From: Lethocerus indicus
Lineage: Eukaryota; Arthropoda; Insecta; Hemiptera; Belostomatidae
Direction of reading: 5' to 3'
Length of the DNA stretch: 64,000 nucleotides
NCBI GenBank assembly: GCA_019843655.1
Contig: JACDQD010000005.1
Coordinates: forward strand, 9,203,575-9,267,574
Positions 1 through 12,300 of the stretch are shown here, piece by piece; position 1 is the stretch's first letter; each line of letters opens with the position of its first letter. Position numbers and translations under genes: made by a program. The notes beneath the pieces were generated by a model, which had not been told where the DNA came from, ran no database searches, and was given only the letters and a program-made list of their open reading frames with translations.

Positions 1-72
1 CAAGGGACTCCCTCGTCGGCGCCGGCCTGTGGTCAAGCTCCAAGTCGTGGTGGAACATGCACTTCTCGTGAC
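1..72 (-). CDS. Pu: GTP cyclohydrolase I (Punch), exon 2, cut by window edge
   Basis: Partial internal exon. Read on the minus strand, an acceptor (gattgcag) at 73-74 is followed by an open frame beginning HEKCMFHHDLELDHRPAPTR. It joins in phase to the exon at 8,494-8,707: one base (G) is left over there and GT starts this exon, restoring a glycine and giving TTPGHEKC. This short His/Asp-rich stretch just before the catalytic domain is what I recall from insect GTP cyclohydrolase I. The enzyme converts GTP to dihydroneopterin triphosphate, the first step to tetrahydrobiopterin and insect pteridine pigments. The catalytic domain, with its zinc ligands, would lie left of base 1 and cannot be checked here. 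Confidence 0.8.
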
Positions 73-2660
73 CTGCAATCAAATACGGATAATGATGGAT
101 CCATCGAGAAAGACAGTAAACATAGTAAGTATATAGTTATTTTTCATAGTTTTTATTCGAAGGACTGTTGATTCAAATGTCAGGAATGGGAGCTGTTGGA
201 AGACCAGAAGATGACAGGAAACAGTATTCCAAATTTTTTAAAGTTTATCCACAGTTACTTTTATTTATTGCTACGAGCAGTAACAAACTAACAGTTCAGG
301 ACTAAAAATAAAATAAGGACATGTTGCACAACAAATCGAAGAGAGTAAATGTGTCCCTGTTGCTTGTCGATGGGGGCGGGCGACTGAAATCTTCCTTGAA
401 TGGTATTCTAATGAGGATTGCATTCAAACAGGCGCTTTGCAGCAAATCGAATACGCCTTGGTTGGGCGGGCTCTCGCTACTCGCTCCGATGTTCGAATTC
501 GAAACGCCCCCTTTATTTGAGCAAGCTTCACCGACATCAGTTTTAAGTTCCGCACGATAGGATCGTGCGGATTGTAATGCCGGCCTATTGTTCGTCAATT
601 AAACAAGCACCGCGGCAGAGAGCCGTGTACGGCCGACGCGTTTGATATTGACTGGAGGAAATAATTAAAGGAGGGGGGGGGGCGGTCCAATTTCCCCGGC
701 GAACAAACTCAATTTGGGCCTTATTATCTGCTCTCCACGAGGCGTCGTCGTCGTTCCCGATTTGCCGAACATTTACAGGGTGAAAAAACGACCAGAATAC
801 GACAGAATTACGCCACGACTGTAATTCACTGGTTTCCAAACTTTCCCGCCCCTTTTGTCGTAAAAAAATTGTTGCGCCCACACTCCAAATTGTTGTAACA
901 ATCTCACAAATACAGCACCGATATTATAATGGGTTACAAAACACAATGTACTATATTCTGTATAAATACAAGAAATCTTACAAAATAAACGTTTAATACG
1001 ACGTAATAATATTTTAAGGTTTGTTTTTTAGCACAAATGGGACACCGATTTGACTGTTTTTTGTTCGTTCGTATTTTGTGTGTCTGCTGTTGATTTGAAC
1101 GCGTTAAAAACGCTCGATCCGCTCTCTGACGTAACCGGTGAGGTCTGGCCCGACTCCAAGCGTGATGATAAAACGGTGAAAGCCCGTCTTTTTTGGACGT
1201 CCCTTCGGACGGCGCCTCTCGGGAGCGTCGAGACGCTGGGTAAACGCAAGAGTTAAAAACGAATATGATGCATCTGGTCATTGTTAATCCACGTGTCGGG
1301 GCCCGATCTGAATGTTAAACCGGAGTCTCGGCGGGCAAGCGTCCAGAACCGCGGGCGGACCCCGGTTTCTGGGCCGGTTTCGAAGCTGTCTCAGAAGTCA
1401 GTTTCACGGTACCGGCGCCGAGGGACTTGGGAAGTGTGAAGTTCGCACAGAAAGCTGTACAGATGCTACCGTCGATAGGGGATAAATAAAAGACGACGTT
1501 ATTTCAGGCGATCCATTAAAATGACGTAATGGGGTATCCCGTAAGGGAGCCGAGAAGTAAGGCAAACCTGCTGATAAGAGGGTAAATGAGAGGGGCGATA
1601 AAAGTTGAGGCCCCTCTGAGTTTGATGGGGGCGAGAGTAAGAGGCGCTCTTAGCCTACCACCCCCATTTCTGGCCCGGTGGTAAATGACAAGTGCTCTGT
1701 TAAAAACAGGCCCTCGTCCTAAATCCCGGTCTCCCTCAAGAGGACCCTACTTACCACCCACCCCAATCAATTCACCTCAAGCTTATCGATGAACCGCTAT
1801 CCAAATTTTGTCGCCTATATACGTCCTGCCGCAAATAATGGGCTCACAAGAATCAACTGAAACCGTAAATCAGGAGTTTTAAAACAGTTACTGAAATCGA
1901 CATCAAAACCTTAGCCAACAAAGTCCGACTGTATAGAACTATGGGCTCAACAAAGACGTCCAACATTTCTCGCATCCAGAGATACGGATCAACATTTTTT
2001 TTCGAACCATACTTAATGCACCCCGGTATAGGCAGTCCTGAACTGTTTAACCCAGCACTACCACGTTGCCGCAGCTCTTGTTTGCCTACCACGATCTTTT
2101 CAGAATAGTAAGAATTATAAGGAGAAAAAGAAAAGAGGCATCGGCCGACTTGCAAATAAACTTTTTACAGTTTTGGCACGCGACGTCTCCTGATGACGTC
2201 TGTCGTTGCCAAAGCCGCAACCGTTGGCTCAAGCGCGCGCCTTCGTGACACTTCCAGTTATAATAAGTTGGCATTGGTGACAGTTTTGGCCTCACAGGGC
2301 CTGTCAAATTAACTAATTCATCTCCGTAGATTTCCCAAACTATTGTACTAGCATTGTACGAATAATAAGTGTAATTGAATCCCCTAAATATCTGATTAGA
2401 CATAAATGTAGACAGGAACGCATGTCAGACCACATTTTTGTATTGTAAACGATATCCTACTGTAAAGAAACATTTGTAACGGCTCAATCAGAACATATTT
2501 CGCGTCGAACAATATAATTTGCCGACAGTATGACGTCCATTCTTTTCCGATCGGAACTCGGGGCCTCTGGTCTAGTCGTGTCGGTGCACAATGGAGGGCA
2601 GGCACTTCCCTAAAAAGCCCCTTTTAAAGGCAGATCGGTGCCCGCTTTACTTAGCCCCGC

Positions 2661-2780
2661 TCCCTCCCTCCCTCTGTCTCTCTCTCTCTCTCTCCTTCCC
2701 ACGCTCCCTCTCTCTCTCTCCCTCCATCCCTCTTCGCCTCCGTTCCCTCCCTCCCTCCGAATCCATCTCTCTCCTTTCCC
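2661..2780. repeat. Polypyrimidine CT/CCCT low-complexity tract
   Basis: About 120 bases of near-continuous C and T (runs of TCTCTC and CCCTCCCTC). It creates Ser/Leu/Pro-rich open frames that are not genes. Confidence 0.85.
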
Positions 2781-2871
2781 TCCATTTTATACGCCCCCGT
2801 CACAATCACTCGCAACGCTCACACTCAAAGCCGAACGATTTACTGCCGAATTTATACCCTTTTCGTTTTCT

Positions 2872-2960
2872 TTTTTTTTTATAACTATTCTATTGACACA
2901 ACTGCAAAATACAATCAGCGACACTGACGTTAATGTAGCACCAGATAATAGATTCTTGTT
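2872..2960 (-). mobile_element. LINE 3' end relic with A tail (reversed)
   Basis: Read on the minus strand, the piece carries the 3'-end consensus shared with 26,078-26,160, 27,960-28,065 and 20,752-20,960 (caatgtcgct, a pyrimidine-purine spacer, gttgtgacaataaaa) and ends in a run of A. The matches are imperfect, so this is an old copy. Confidence 0.5.
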
Positions 2961-2997
2961 GGGGTATCCTGTTAAGCGTCTGAATGCGCCAGAGTCA

Positions 2998-3052
2998 CCG
3001 CAACCGGTCTGGCGAATGACCGAACCGGCAGAAGAACACGAAATCTACGAAA
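2998..3052 (+). repeat. Degenerate fragment of fold-back repeat A
   Basis: The stretch holds ccggtctggcga, gaccgaaccgg and acacgaaatctacg in the order seen in the right arm of the fold-back family (for example 16,711-16,790), with deletions. It explains part of the 205-codon open frame across this region. Confidence 0.55.
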
Positions 3053-3344
3053 TTAAGCAACCTTTCTGTCACCCTTTTAAGATTTGTTTACCGACGCAAC
3101 GTGGAAAAACGCCAGTGCACACGTTCCAGGTACGGTGTGAGGATAATGGTTTTCCTTGGTGGAGTGACCGGCACGGGGGCATTCCATACTGGAATGGCCG
3201 GCTCGGCCAGCCATTAGAAAGTGATCTAACGCCCAGTGTAAATGTTGCACAGTGAACATGTTTCAAGGTTCGCCAAAGAGGCACAACCTCTCGCACAAAG
3301 TCACACAGCTGCTTTCAGTATATAACTCAAAGCCGGTCGAATCT

Positions 3345-3470
3345 TTCTTCAGTTTTATTGTCACAACTGTAAAAGATAAACGATATTGATATCAGAATAG
3401 CACTAATAACCAGTTGATAATAATGGAGGAAACCCACTGGCGTCCCTCTTATTCTAAAATCTTATTTTTC
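3345..3470 (-). mobile_element. LINE 3' end relic (reversed)
   Basis: On the minus strand it reads ccagtgggtttcctc, then a tatcaatatcg segment and ttacagttgtgacaataaaa, matching in order the LINE 3' UTR at 26,078-26,160 and 20,752-20,960 (minus). Confidence 0.55.
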
Positions 3471-4035
3471 TGGTACATTTAGATTTAGATTCTTGGCCAC
3501 TTCCTTTTCAAACCAGTTTGGTTATTTTCCTTAATATTTTCGACTGTAAATTCAAATTTTGTCGATCAAATCTTAGAAAAATTAAAATATAATATTTCAA
3601 CGTGATTGTCGACACGACTTGTGTCTTGTTTGAGAACGTAGCGAAACGAGCAAATATTCGAGCAAAGTTCAATTCTCAACTGGTGCAATTTTCGGTACCG
3701 TTAAAATAGGGTGAAAGATCCCTATGAAAACAAAAAAATCCTGCGAATGGAGGAAAATTCGGGCCCCTACCGGGATTCGATACCCAAACGCGCCGGTGTG
3801 TTCGGAATTCCCCTTTCAATTATCACTTTTTCCGGAACCTTGAATAGAGCGGCGGCCTTCTGACAGACAAAGAGAAGAGGAAAATGTTTGTAAGGAAAAG
3901 TACCCCTGACGTATTACTGGTGGAAAACCAGCGGCAAGACTTTGTCCAATTTGAAATGTATTAATTCATTAGACAAAATATATTTTGTCCTCATTCTCCC
4001 TGAGTTTTCTCTCATTATCAGTAGACAGAGGAATA

Positions 4036-4088
4036 AGAGCCGCTGAATACAGCCAGTATTGAGAGCAGAACTTTCACTTCTGCCGTCG
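4036..4088 (+). repeat. Repeat B, partial copy
   Basis: Contains cagccagtattgagagcagaactttcac, closely similar to 6,340-6,372 and 6,890-6,925. Members of this family are listed separately at 6,313, 6,865, 9,219 and 22,736. Confidence 0.5.
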
Positions 4089-5826
4089 AAAAAAGAGAAT
4101 TAACTGAAAAAAAACATACCCGCAATTACGGATTTGTAAATTTGTCAGTTCCGGTTTCTCAATAAGCATCTCAGACTTAGAAGAGACTTTACAGCGGCTT
4201 CTCGGTATTCGTTGGTTGACGACAGAAATTTTCAACGTAAATAAAGGCCGGGGTTCGGCCGAACGACAACTTCGTGGCTAGGTCAAAAATAGTGAGAATA
4301 ATAACTAACGTAACCCACCTTTTTATTGTACAATAAACATAACATAAATATAACAGTTGTATGTACAATTGCGGTTTATTAGTTTATTTTTTTCCCTCAC
4401 GTTTCTCCCGATAAAGAAGCCACCCGGGCGGGAATTTGTAAACAGGGATTTTATTAGTTCATCAAGTGTCGGTAGGTATGTAGGTCGCGGTGAATGGTTT
4501 GATTCGAAACGCACAGACATTAAGGATGGTTCGAATGACTTTCGATCGGAACCCCCGGCTGCGCGCGATGTAGTATGTTTAGTGTAACCCCGTAGTACAT
4601 TAGTAATATGTAGTTTTATTTGTTTTTTTAACACTGTCCCAATTCTTTGGTCCAAACCCCACTTATTCCCACACGTTCCCGCTGATTTAATATATTATTG
4701 AAAAAATCCTCCGTTATTATCCTACTCGCTACTTGACCGTTAATATCGCTTATAGTCCTATCCACTTTGGCAATAAAACTTCGAGCGCGAATTGCAAGCG
4801 CTGTACGCTGTACTGTCGCAATAGAGGCCGGTGTAATTGGGAAGTTCATCCGGCGATGTGGAGGGGGGCGATGCGGTTGCTCCACATCCTGGAGATGGAC
4901 CAATCCTTCCAACGTTCGGTGTCTTCAAGGGGCAATTCTGAACGTTTAACAATTCAAAACACAAAAACGCGCGCAACTCCCCAGCCACTTCCGCGGACGG
5001 CTGTTTCAGTCCCAGTTAAATGAAAGCTTTCAGTTCGTTCAATAAACCGAAGTTCGCATCAGCGAATGTTTCTCGCTCTCGACACCGATCCTTTAAACTT
5101 ACCAATTATCAAACATAACGAACCATTTTATCTCCTCTTCATCGGGGTCTCCCCCACTGCGAATCTTGGTGCGCTCGATGGGTTTAATCTATCTACACGT
5201 CCGGAGATAGTGGACCACTTGGAAAAAATCCTTCTCATTGCAAAGTGTCATTCATTTTTTTTTAGTACAACTCGTAAACGTTCCTAAAATATCTTTGTTG
5301 CATAATTCGAACATCAGGATGAGCCGTACGATTCTGTTAATTCTTAAGGAGTTAAGGTTCTGGAATGCCTAGCGAAGGGTCTCACAGGGAGGAGGGTTTT
5401 TAAATCATAATACTCGATGATTATCCTTATTTATATACTGTTGTCTTTTAGTCTTGATTTTTTAAAAAATCAAATTCGCGTCTCAGTGAGATGTAACGTT
5501 TATTTCAAATGTATTTCCAGAAAGCGGCAGTTCTAATCCGCCACGGCCAGCCTAATCACAGGCCGCAGTAGCTAATTGCCTGCACGAATTTCGTACAGCC
5601 CATGATGGGGCACATGTGTTTCGGCATATTGGGAGGTGGGACTGTAGATAAAGTTCTATCGTCGAGGAAAAGTGAATGTGTGTCAAGGTGTATTATAAAC
5701 GTTGCCGTAGTGTTTTGTGGTTTTCAAGTTCGAGCCAATTACGACGACTTTTAGGGCTGGCCCCGAAAAATGTGTAATGGGTGGGCTGGAAACCAAATAA
5801 TTTCTACCCGCCAGAGACTGGCCGAT

Positions 5827-5827
<1 letters not shown>

Positions 5828-5887
<60 letters not shown>
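5828..5887. repeat. (AT)n microsatellite
   Basis: About 60 bases of uninterrupted AT dinucleotide. It gives a spurious Ile-Tyr frame on the minus strand. Confidence 0.95.
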
Positions 5888-5891
<4 letters not shown>

Positions 5892-6312
5892 GAGGAATAA
5901 TCTCACAATCATTCCATTTTAAGGAGACAATTTTGATAATGAGGGGGAATTTTGGTAATGTCATTACCTAATTTTAGCTCTTTATTTTAAGTGGGATTCC
6001 AAATGATTGTTCAAATTATATTTTGTGTCCTAATCATCGAGATAACGCTACTGTAAACCGTTCGAGTTTTGACTAATATTGTCTTTAGTCTATTATCGGC
6101 ACTACGTCGTTTTCGGCCAATTATTCCGTCCTTAATCTAGAACGGTTCAGGCTTCTCTCCACATGCCGGTCGGTAGCAGTCCGTCTGTAATATAATAAAC
6201 CCCGTTAGGGCGCTTTGTTCGGAAACGAGGAAGAGTGTTTTTAAGAGAGATTAGCGGGAAGAAGCGGGCAGCAGTAATGAACTTGTGATGAAAGAGAAAT
6301 AAATTACTTCAG

Positions 6313-6382
6313 AATTTAAGGTTAAGAAACCAGTCACCGGAGCAGTATTGAGAGCGAGTTTCACACATGCTACACAGAAAAT
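6313..6382 (+). repeat. Repeat B copy
   Basis: Shares an ordered set of blocks with 6,865-6,935: aatttaaggtta, gaaaccagt, cagtattgagagc, tttcacacatgctacacagaa. It is 550 bases from the longer copy, in the same orientation. No coding capacity; class unknown. Confidence 0.6.
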
Positions 6383-6864
6383 GGAATAAACTATATCTCC
6401 GCTCTTATATGGACTAACTTTCAATTTAAGAAAGTTACGTATTGGTCATGAAATTTTTAAATGAAAAAAAATTCGGTCCACAATAGAGATTTCGCCCCCC
6501 TGATACAAAACTGACCACTCACGGTCGGGTCCACAATTTAGTTATTTAAAATTAATGTAATTTCCTGTCCTTTCATAACTCCTACCACAATTGTTCGTAT
6601 TTAAAAACTTGTTCCAAAAATATTTTTCTGAATTCAGTACAGAGAATTGTGAGGCGTCTAATGTCTTAATATTTCCAGTCATATCCATGACGCCAATCGG
6701 CGGAATAATGCTATTGATGGTGGCGAGTAACCGCCAATGAGTATTGAAGCTGTAGGTAAGAAATGGAAATATCCACGCGAAGATTCTTCCCTAACGAAGA
6801 TTCGTGTATAGAAACTAATGGCAAGAATGACGAAGGGTAAATCAGTATATATATATATATGAGT

Positions 6865-7068
6865 AAATTTAAGGTTACAGAACCAGTTGCCAGGCAGTAT
6901 TGAGAGCATGAAACTTTCACAAATGCTACACAGAAGGGAGAGCGATCTAGAAAAAACCAAAACAGAAACTGTCCCTTAGTAAAAGACCTAGTGACCGAAG
7001 ACATCACTCGGTTATTCCGCAGTGACAGGCCGAACGGCTGGCCTCTCAGCGCTGACAGCCCAATTATC
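6865..7068 (+). repeat. Repeat B, longest copy
   Basis: Begins aaatttaaggttacagaacc and continues through tattgagagcatgaaac, tttcacaaatgctacacag and a 3' part with ggttattccgcagtgacagg. The copy at 9,219-9,358 is the reverse complement of most of this span, including the 3' part, which suggests a repeat of about 200 bases. No open frame is shared. It may be a MITE or SINE; the class is not clear. Confidence 0.6.
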
Positions 7069-8287
7069 AAAAAAACACACAATATTATCTCAATTCACGT
7101 AATATTATGATTATTCACAGACGATTGACGCAACAGTTCGACACAGGACGTAGCAGTAAAGCCCTCGGGTAAGTACAGTGCTAGGACGCCTTTCACTTGT
7201 ACGTCCAATCGGAAATTTGGAAACAAAAGCCAGTCTCGCAATCTCTCCCCTCGACCTATCCTATTCGTAACAAGAATAAAGTCGAAGAATGATCGACATC
7301 GAAACAGAAAATTCATACGCGGACCACATAAAACGCGTATAAACAACTAATCTAACCGCCACCCCCACCCCCATTTCATATGTTGAAACTAGAAATTTCA
7401 AAATTTCTTATTTTTTCAATCGATCTGAAATTTCTGTAGCAATCTGTACTAATATTTCTTAGCAGGCAAAAAATATCTGTGCGTGTACGTGACGGCAGCT
7501 CTCTCAGACCCTTCACTATTGCCCCCATCCTTTTGACAACTCTTAAAATCGATCTAATAAATAAGGATTTATTGAGCACATTGTATATTTTTTTTAATTT
7601 ACGAAAAATCACAACAACGAACTGTCACGTCAAAAACAAAATGGTGACATACGAGGCGCGTTTTGTCAAAAGAAATACCTACCGCTTAGCCAATAATTTA
7701 TTTATTCTCGCTTCAATATCTACAGTACCAATATGGTACTTACGCGGGCCTGTTGCTTATGAATAAGTGACAATTTAAAATTTTTCAATTGTTATTACTT
7801 CGAATTTTATTCCGTCAGATCGTCTCAGATCTTAGAATAGACCGAGGAGTACTAAATTTGAGATTCGGAAATATTCTTACAGAATATCATACAGGTAGAT
7901 AATAGATAATTTCGCGGACCCCACAATGCTTCATCAATGCCACTCGCTAAAATTGCATTTGTATTTCCACGCGTATGCCCCTCCGTACCAAGAATATTCA
8001 AGAAAAAGGGGATCAGCGATATAGAGAAAAGTCATCGGAAGACTATAAAAACGCGTAATGCAGTGAATTCAAAATACAAAATTTAAAAAAAATTAATTTT
8101 GTCATCACAGCTCAAAAGCGTAGCTGCACTTTTCTCTCCCCCCCTCAAATTTAATATATTTTTGAATCAGGCCACAGACCAGGTGAACGTCTATAGGATA
8201 TCGGGCAGGTGATACTATTTCATATACCAAGCAAGCGGACAACACTCAAGAGGGGCCCCTTTCAACGCAGCCCACTCGGGTGGTTTC

Positions 8288-8400
8288 CAATTACGGGAAA
8301 TATCCCGGAACTGCTGGGGGTCAACCCCTGTTATTCTTTCCACGCGATCTTAACGGAAGCCGGTCAGTGACAATTCAAATTATGGCTGAGGAAACCTCTC
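8288..8400 (+). repeat. Repeat E copy
   Basis: Includes gaactgctgggggtcaaccc, then a block around 8,348-8,385 (tcttaacggaagccggtcag, gacaattcaaatt) that matches 24,114-24,151 with only a few differences. Non-coding dispersed repeat of unknown class. Confidence 0.5.
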
Positions 8401-8493
8401 GATCTATCGATGCTACTTGCCACAGAATTGCAGTGTATTTTGAATAGATTCTTCTTTTTATGGTGGGAAGGGTAGAATGTTAATCGGACATAC

Positions 8494-8707
8494 CCGGGGT
8501 GGTGGACGTCCTCGGAGTCTTGGGAGTGCCGGGGGCTTCGATGTCGCATTCGGCGACCTCCTCCTGCCAGGATACCGTCCTGAGCCTGGGCGGCCTCTTG
8601 CCCGGCACCGCCGCCGCCACCGCCTCCTCCTCCTCCTCGGCTTCGGTCACGCCGTTGGTCACCTTCTTCAGGCCGTTCATCTCCTCGGCGCTCTTCACGG
8701 TCGTCAT
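8494..8707 (-). CDS. Pu: GTP cyclohydrolase I (Punch), first coding exon
   Basis: Coding starts at the ATG at 8,707 (MTTVKSAEEMNGLKKVTNGV) and runs 71 codons plus one base to a good donor (CCGG|GTATGT, GT at 8,493-8,492). The region is the variable N-terminal extension: an acidic run (EEEEE, about residues 23-27), a basic stretch with a possible phosphorylation site (RLRTVSWQEE), then PGTPKTPRTSTTPG. The NGLKKVTNG and TPKTPRTSTTPG stretches and the continuation into exon 2 resemble insect Punch proteins as I remember them. In insects this N-terminus is regulatory and often encoded by alternative first exons, so other isoforms may start elsewhere. Exon 2 lies 8.4 kb away at 1-72. The surrounding 8.5-8.95 kb is GC- and CpG-rich, as expected at a promoter. 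Identity rests on motif recall, not a search. Confidence 0.82.
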
Positions 8708-8861
8708 TTCGGGCGGGGTTGGGAGAAGAGGGTACGTTGAAAAGAAAATTAAAAAGGGTGGGTGGGGGTGAAAATAAAAAAACGTCTACTCCGAAGGGGG
8801 GAGGTGTCGGCAGAACGGTCGGGACAGTGTTATGAGCCGTGCTCCTCGGTGCTACTGACTC

Positions 8862-8867
8862 TTTATA
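8862..8867 (-). promoter_or_regulatory. TATA-like box upstream of Punch exon 1
   Basis: On the minus strand the sequence CCTATAAAGAGTCAGT lies about 155 bases before the ATG at 8,707, inside a CpG-rich block. A start about 30 bases downstream would fall near 8,837 (ctCATaa). An initiator-like TCAGT sits only 4 bases after the TATAAA, too close to pair with it. Placement is plausible; use is unproven. Confidence 0.35.
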
Positions 8868-9218
8868 GGTTTCCCCCACCGGGGGCGGCGGCCGGCCCCG
8901 GCGGTGGCGCCCCCTGTCGGCTCCTCGTTACGTAACTCGCATTTCCTCGCTGGAATTTACGCTCGGGGTCTCCCACTGGAGAATCGCAGTCGCGATTCCA
9001 GGTATTCTAGGAACGAGCCCCACCATTTTACTCATCGTTCTGATACTTCTCGGAGCTTTATACTCCAAAATTCACAATTTGTGACAGGCGAGATCCGCGT
9101 ACTGCATTTCACTTATTTCTTGTTAACAAAATGTTTAAATTAGCGTCAGTAGTAATAGATATAATCTGTTTCGGACAAGAATCGAGATAATATTACGTGT
9201 CGAAGATAACTGCCCTGA

Positions 9219-9358
9219 CAACCGTTCGGCCTGTCACTGCAGAATAACCCAGTGCTGTCTTCCGACCCTTCGCCCTAGGTCGTTTACTAAGGGCAGTTTA
9301 TCTGTTTTTCATTTCAGTTCATTGTGAAAGTTTGCTCGCAGTACTGCCTTAAATTCCA
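9219..9358 (-). repeat. Repeat B copy (reversed)
   Basis: The reverse complement matches 6,865-7,040 in order: the cagtactg...gagc block, tttcacaatgaac, then gggtcggaagacagcactgg and gcagtgacaggccgaacgg. Confidence 0.6.
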
Positions 9359-12300
9359 AACCAATTTTGCTTTATCGTGAGCTCATCCTCACCGTCGATT
9401 TGTCGGCATAAAAATAAAATAAGAAAAAATTTATTGAGCCCAGGACACGACCGCGCATCTAGAGAAGACCAATCATCCAGAAAATCGTAAGAAAAAACTG
9501 AAAGATATCCGCAAAATCCATCCAAAGCTGTGTTGATGTACAAATAGAATGCTTGAAAAAATGATTTCATTTTTTAAAAACTTTTTTTTAAATTTTAAGT
9601 TTAGGCTATAATGCTTTGAATTAGATTTAGTTTTGATCACTCATAATGTACTTTAGGCGAAGAATCCACCCATTGATGGCGCTCCCACTGCTTCTGTCCT
9701 TACGCTTAAGGCGGCCATCGGGATTTTCTGGGAGGTGACGCTGTTGAATTAATTAAGGATTAAAGGAACGATTGGACAGTTCGGGACCGAAGTATTTATT
9801 TACACCGGGAAGCCGCTAGATAGAGCGGGACATTCAATTGGGATGAATTCTGCTGTTGAATAGATAACGCTGGTTAATGGTTATAACGCCTTCGGAAGAA
9901 TTATGGAATGCAATGACTAATGTATTTTGAGACGGCCAGTTCGGGTTCAAAATACAATTGTAAATTATCAATATGTCTGTAAGAGATAGTAGTTAGTTAT
10001 AAGTAGGAATTAAGTACTGAACTTGGGTGATTCGTCAATTCAAGTGTTGTTCTACAGTTGTAAGTTCGATGACGAGGCAAGCCACTTAACGGGAATATCA
10101 GTATTTCGATAGAAAAATACGGTAATTGCTTCTCGGTTGGCAATTAACCGAAACGACAGAAAGGAATGGGAATAGTTTCTGACCGTGTTTCCCTGGCACG
10201 GCGTAAATATGTATCATTTTCTGGAACGGCCTTTCCCCTGGACGGTCAGAATTCGCGGTAAACCGTCAAGAACCAAATCAGTACCATTCGTATTACTAAC
10301 TGTTTCAGCATTAAGTCATTACTATAAGGAAAGGAACAAACGCCAAAAGGGTAATTTCATTAAGAATTATATACATACATAAACTTGGTACGCGACAGTA
10401 AGTAGATGAATATATACCTGATAATCTCAAATCTGTATAGAAATGAACATTGGCTTTGTCAGCAGAGTGTTTGCACAGTAAATAAACAACTTCGAGTGGG
10501 GAGCATTACCTAAACACTCGGATGTTTTATTGCCCCATCCTGACCTCGTACGGGAAGCTTATTTCATGGTTATTCAGTGGGATCTTATACTCGTTTTCAG
10601 CTGATATAACTTGAAATACCTGTTTGTTGTGTGTTGTGTGAGGGTATGCGTGGAATATATGGACGCCCGCGGCCCCCCTATCGCCTGTCCGTCGGATGAC
10701 TGTGACAGGACAGCGTTGGACGCTGACGGGACACAATTCAATTACTTTTTTTCATTGGCTGCTGGAAAAAAAAGAAATTGAACATGAGTGATACGCAATC
10801 ATTAACACACAGAACGCAAAATTAGAAAAAGGACCGGATATTTCTATTATTAGGTTGTATTTATAAATGCACTGGTCTCGTCAATTATTGAAAAGTATTT
10901 AAATATACAATAGATAATTTTTACTTAGAATTTTCAAGATACTCATGGAAAGTTAAGAACAAACTAGTGAAACCAGCATATAAGGTCCCACAATAGATCC
11001 ATCCCCTAAAGGGGTCTTCCACCATACTGTTTTGTTAGGGAAGCTATGGGATATAATGGAGTCAGTAATGTAGCTTGGTAACTGAACTAAAAAAACAAAG
11101 GTAGGGAGTGTATACGTACATGAAAAACAAGACATCGCGTGCATGTCCTATCAAAGTGCAGACAGGATGCCCCGCAATCAATGGAATGACATAAAGGGCT
11201 ACTGAAGACGGCGAACGTTGACCCCAGGCGAGGGAAACAGAAGAAATAAAATTATAAAATGAATGTGAAATAACAATCACCCGGTCGGCCGTTGTTGACG
11301 CTATCGAAGACGGCGTGCGGCCGATACCGGTCTGAACTCGAGTGGGAATGGGCTGTGTGACATCTCAAAAGGGCCGACGATCTCAAACTTATAAAAGCGC
11401 GGTTCAGGAAAGTTGAGCTTCGAGCCGGCTCGGAGCGGGGAATCCCCAGGTTATTTGCCTTAATCATTTTGACACAGTTATTCCGGGAACTGAGACCTCG
11501 CGTCAGAAGAACTTACTACCTTATTCCGACCGCTTCTAAGTCCTACCTGAAAGGTCGTCCGCTTAAGGAATTTCCCCGATCGATTGAGGTCTGTAATTCG
11601 GTTTTCCTTTATTGTTCCGTGAAGGCGTTTTGTTTACATTTTGATGATCTGTCCAGCAAAAAAATTGGTTATACGCGGTAAGCATAAGGGTAAAGGTCAG
11701 GCACCGTCGGCAGACAATGCGATAGGTCGATTTGTTCGGAAAATGAGGACAAAGTTCGCTCTCGGGAGTTGGGTCACACTCTTCAGTATCTTCTTATTTG
11801 CTACGCTCTTTTATTACATCCTCTCGGGCCGTTTACGAACTTTACTCTAGCCTAATACCAATATGTATGAAATGCGGAAGGTGATGATGATGATGATGAC
11901 GAACGGACCGAGGCGAAGGCCGTCATCAATCTTCAGCGAGGAAGTGAGCTCGGTTAAGTCCGCTTGCACTTAACCGCCCACCAGCCTTGTCCCAAGTTCA
12001 CAACTTTTACGGCTTTTTGTTTGTTCATTTCTTTCGTTAGATGCTTTCTTAACATAGCGCATATAGTCTAGACAATTAATATTTAAATGACACGTCTCGT
12101 AGGCAAATAGACCACTGGACTTGATAAAACTGTCCGGGGGACTATGAACAATTCGTTCCGATAACGTCCTATATTTGATCGGTACCGCTGTGTTTTCTTT
12201 CTTCAATCGTCTTGATATTTTAATATTGAATATTTAATATTAGTTGATGTAGTCCTTTTCATTACTGCCGGTCTGGGATAACCGAAGGTGAAAAATAATA

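Larger units (their letters stand above)
73..8493. other. Punch intron 1 (8.4 kb), repeat-rich
   Basis: This is the intron between the two Punch exons on the minus strand. Inside are a polypyrimidine tract (2,661-2,780), reversed LINE 3' ends (2,872-2,960 and 3,345-3,470), a fragment of the fold-back family (2,998-3,052), copies of repeat B (4,036-4,088, 6,313-6,382, 6,865-7,068), an (AT)n run (5,828-5,887) and a copy of repeat E (8,288-8,400). I see no nested gene. Open frames of 60-115 codons here have no recognisable domain and mostly overlap these repeats. Confidence 0.6.

Noticed and set aside
2638..3255. 205-codon plus-strand open frame
   Set aside because: The start is a CT-rich tract (Ser/Leu/Pro repeats), and the rest overlaps a reversed LINE 3' end and a fragment of repeat A. 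No domain seen.
3755..3785. tRNA-like B-box sequence (gggattcgataccc)
   Set aside because: No A box at the right distance and no cloverleaf could be drawn. A similar ggttcgaattcc near 28,348 also lacks an A box.
4628..4988. Minus-strand frames with a Cys-rich stretch (NYTGLYCDSTAYSACNS) and FIAKVDRTISDINGQV
   Set aside because: They look slightly protein-like, but the two parts are in different frames, there are no splice sites to join them and no family is recognised.
11390..11397. TATAAAAG as promoter of a gene at 11,469
   Set aside because: No initiator at the proper spacing, and the downstream 70-codon frame has no recognisable product.
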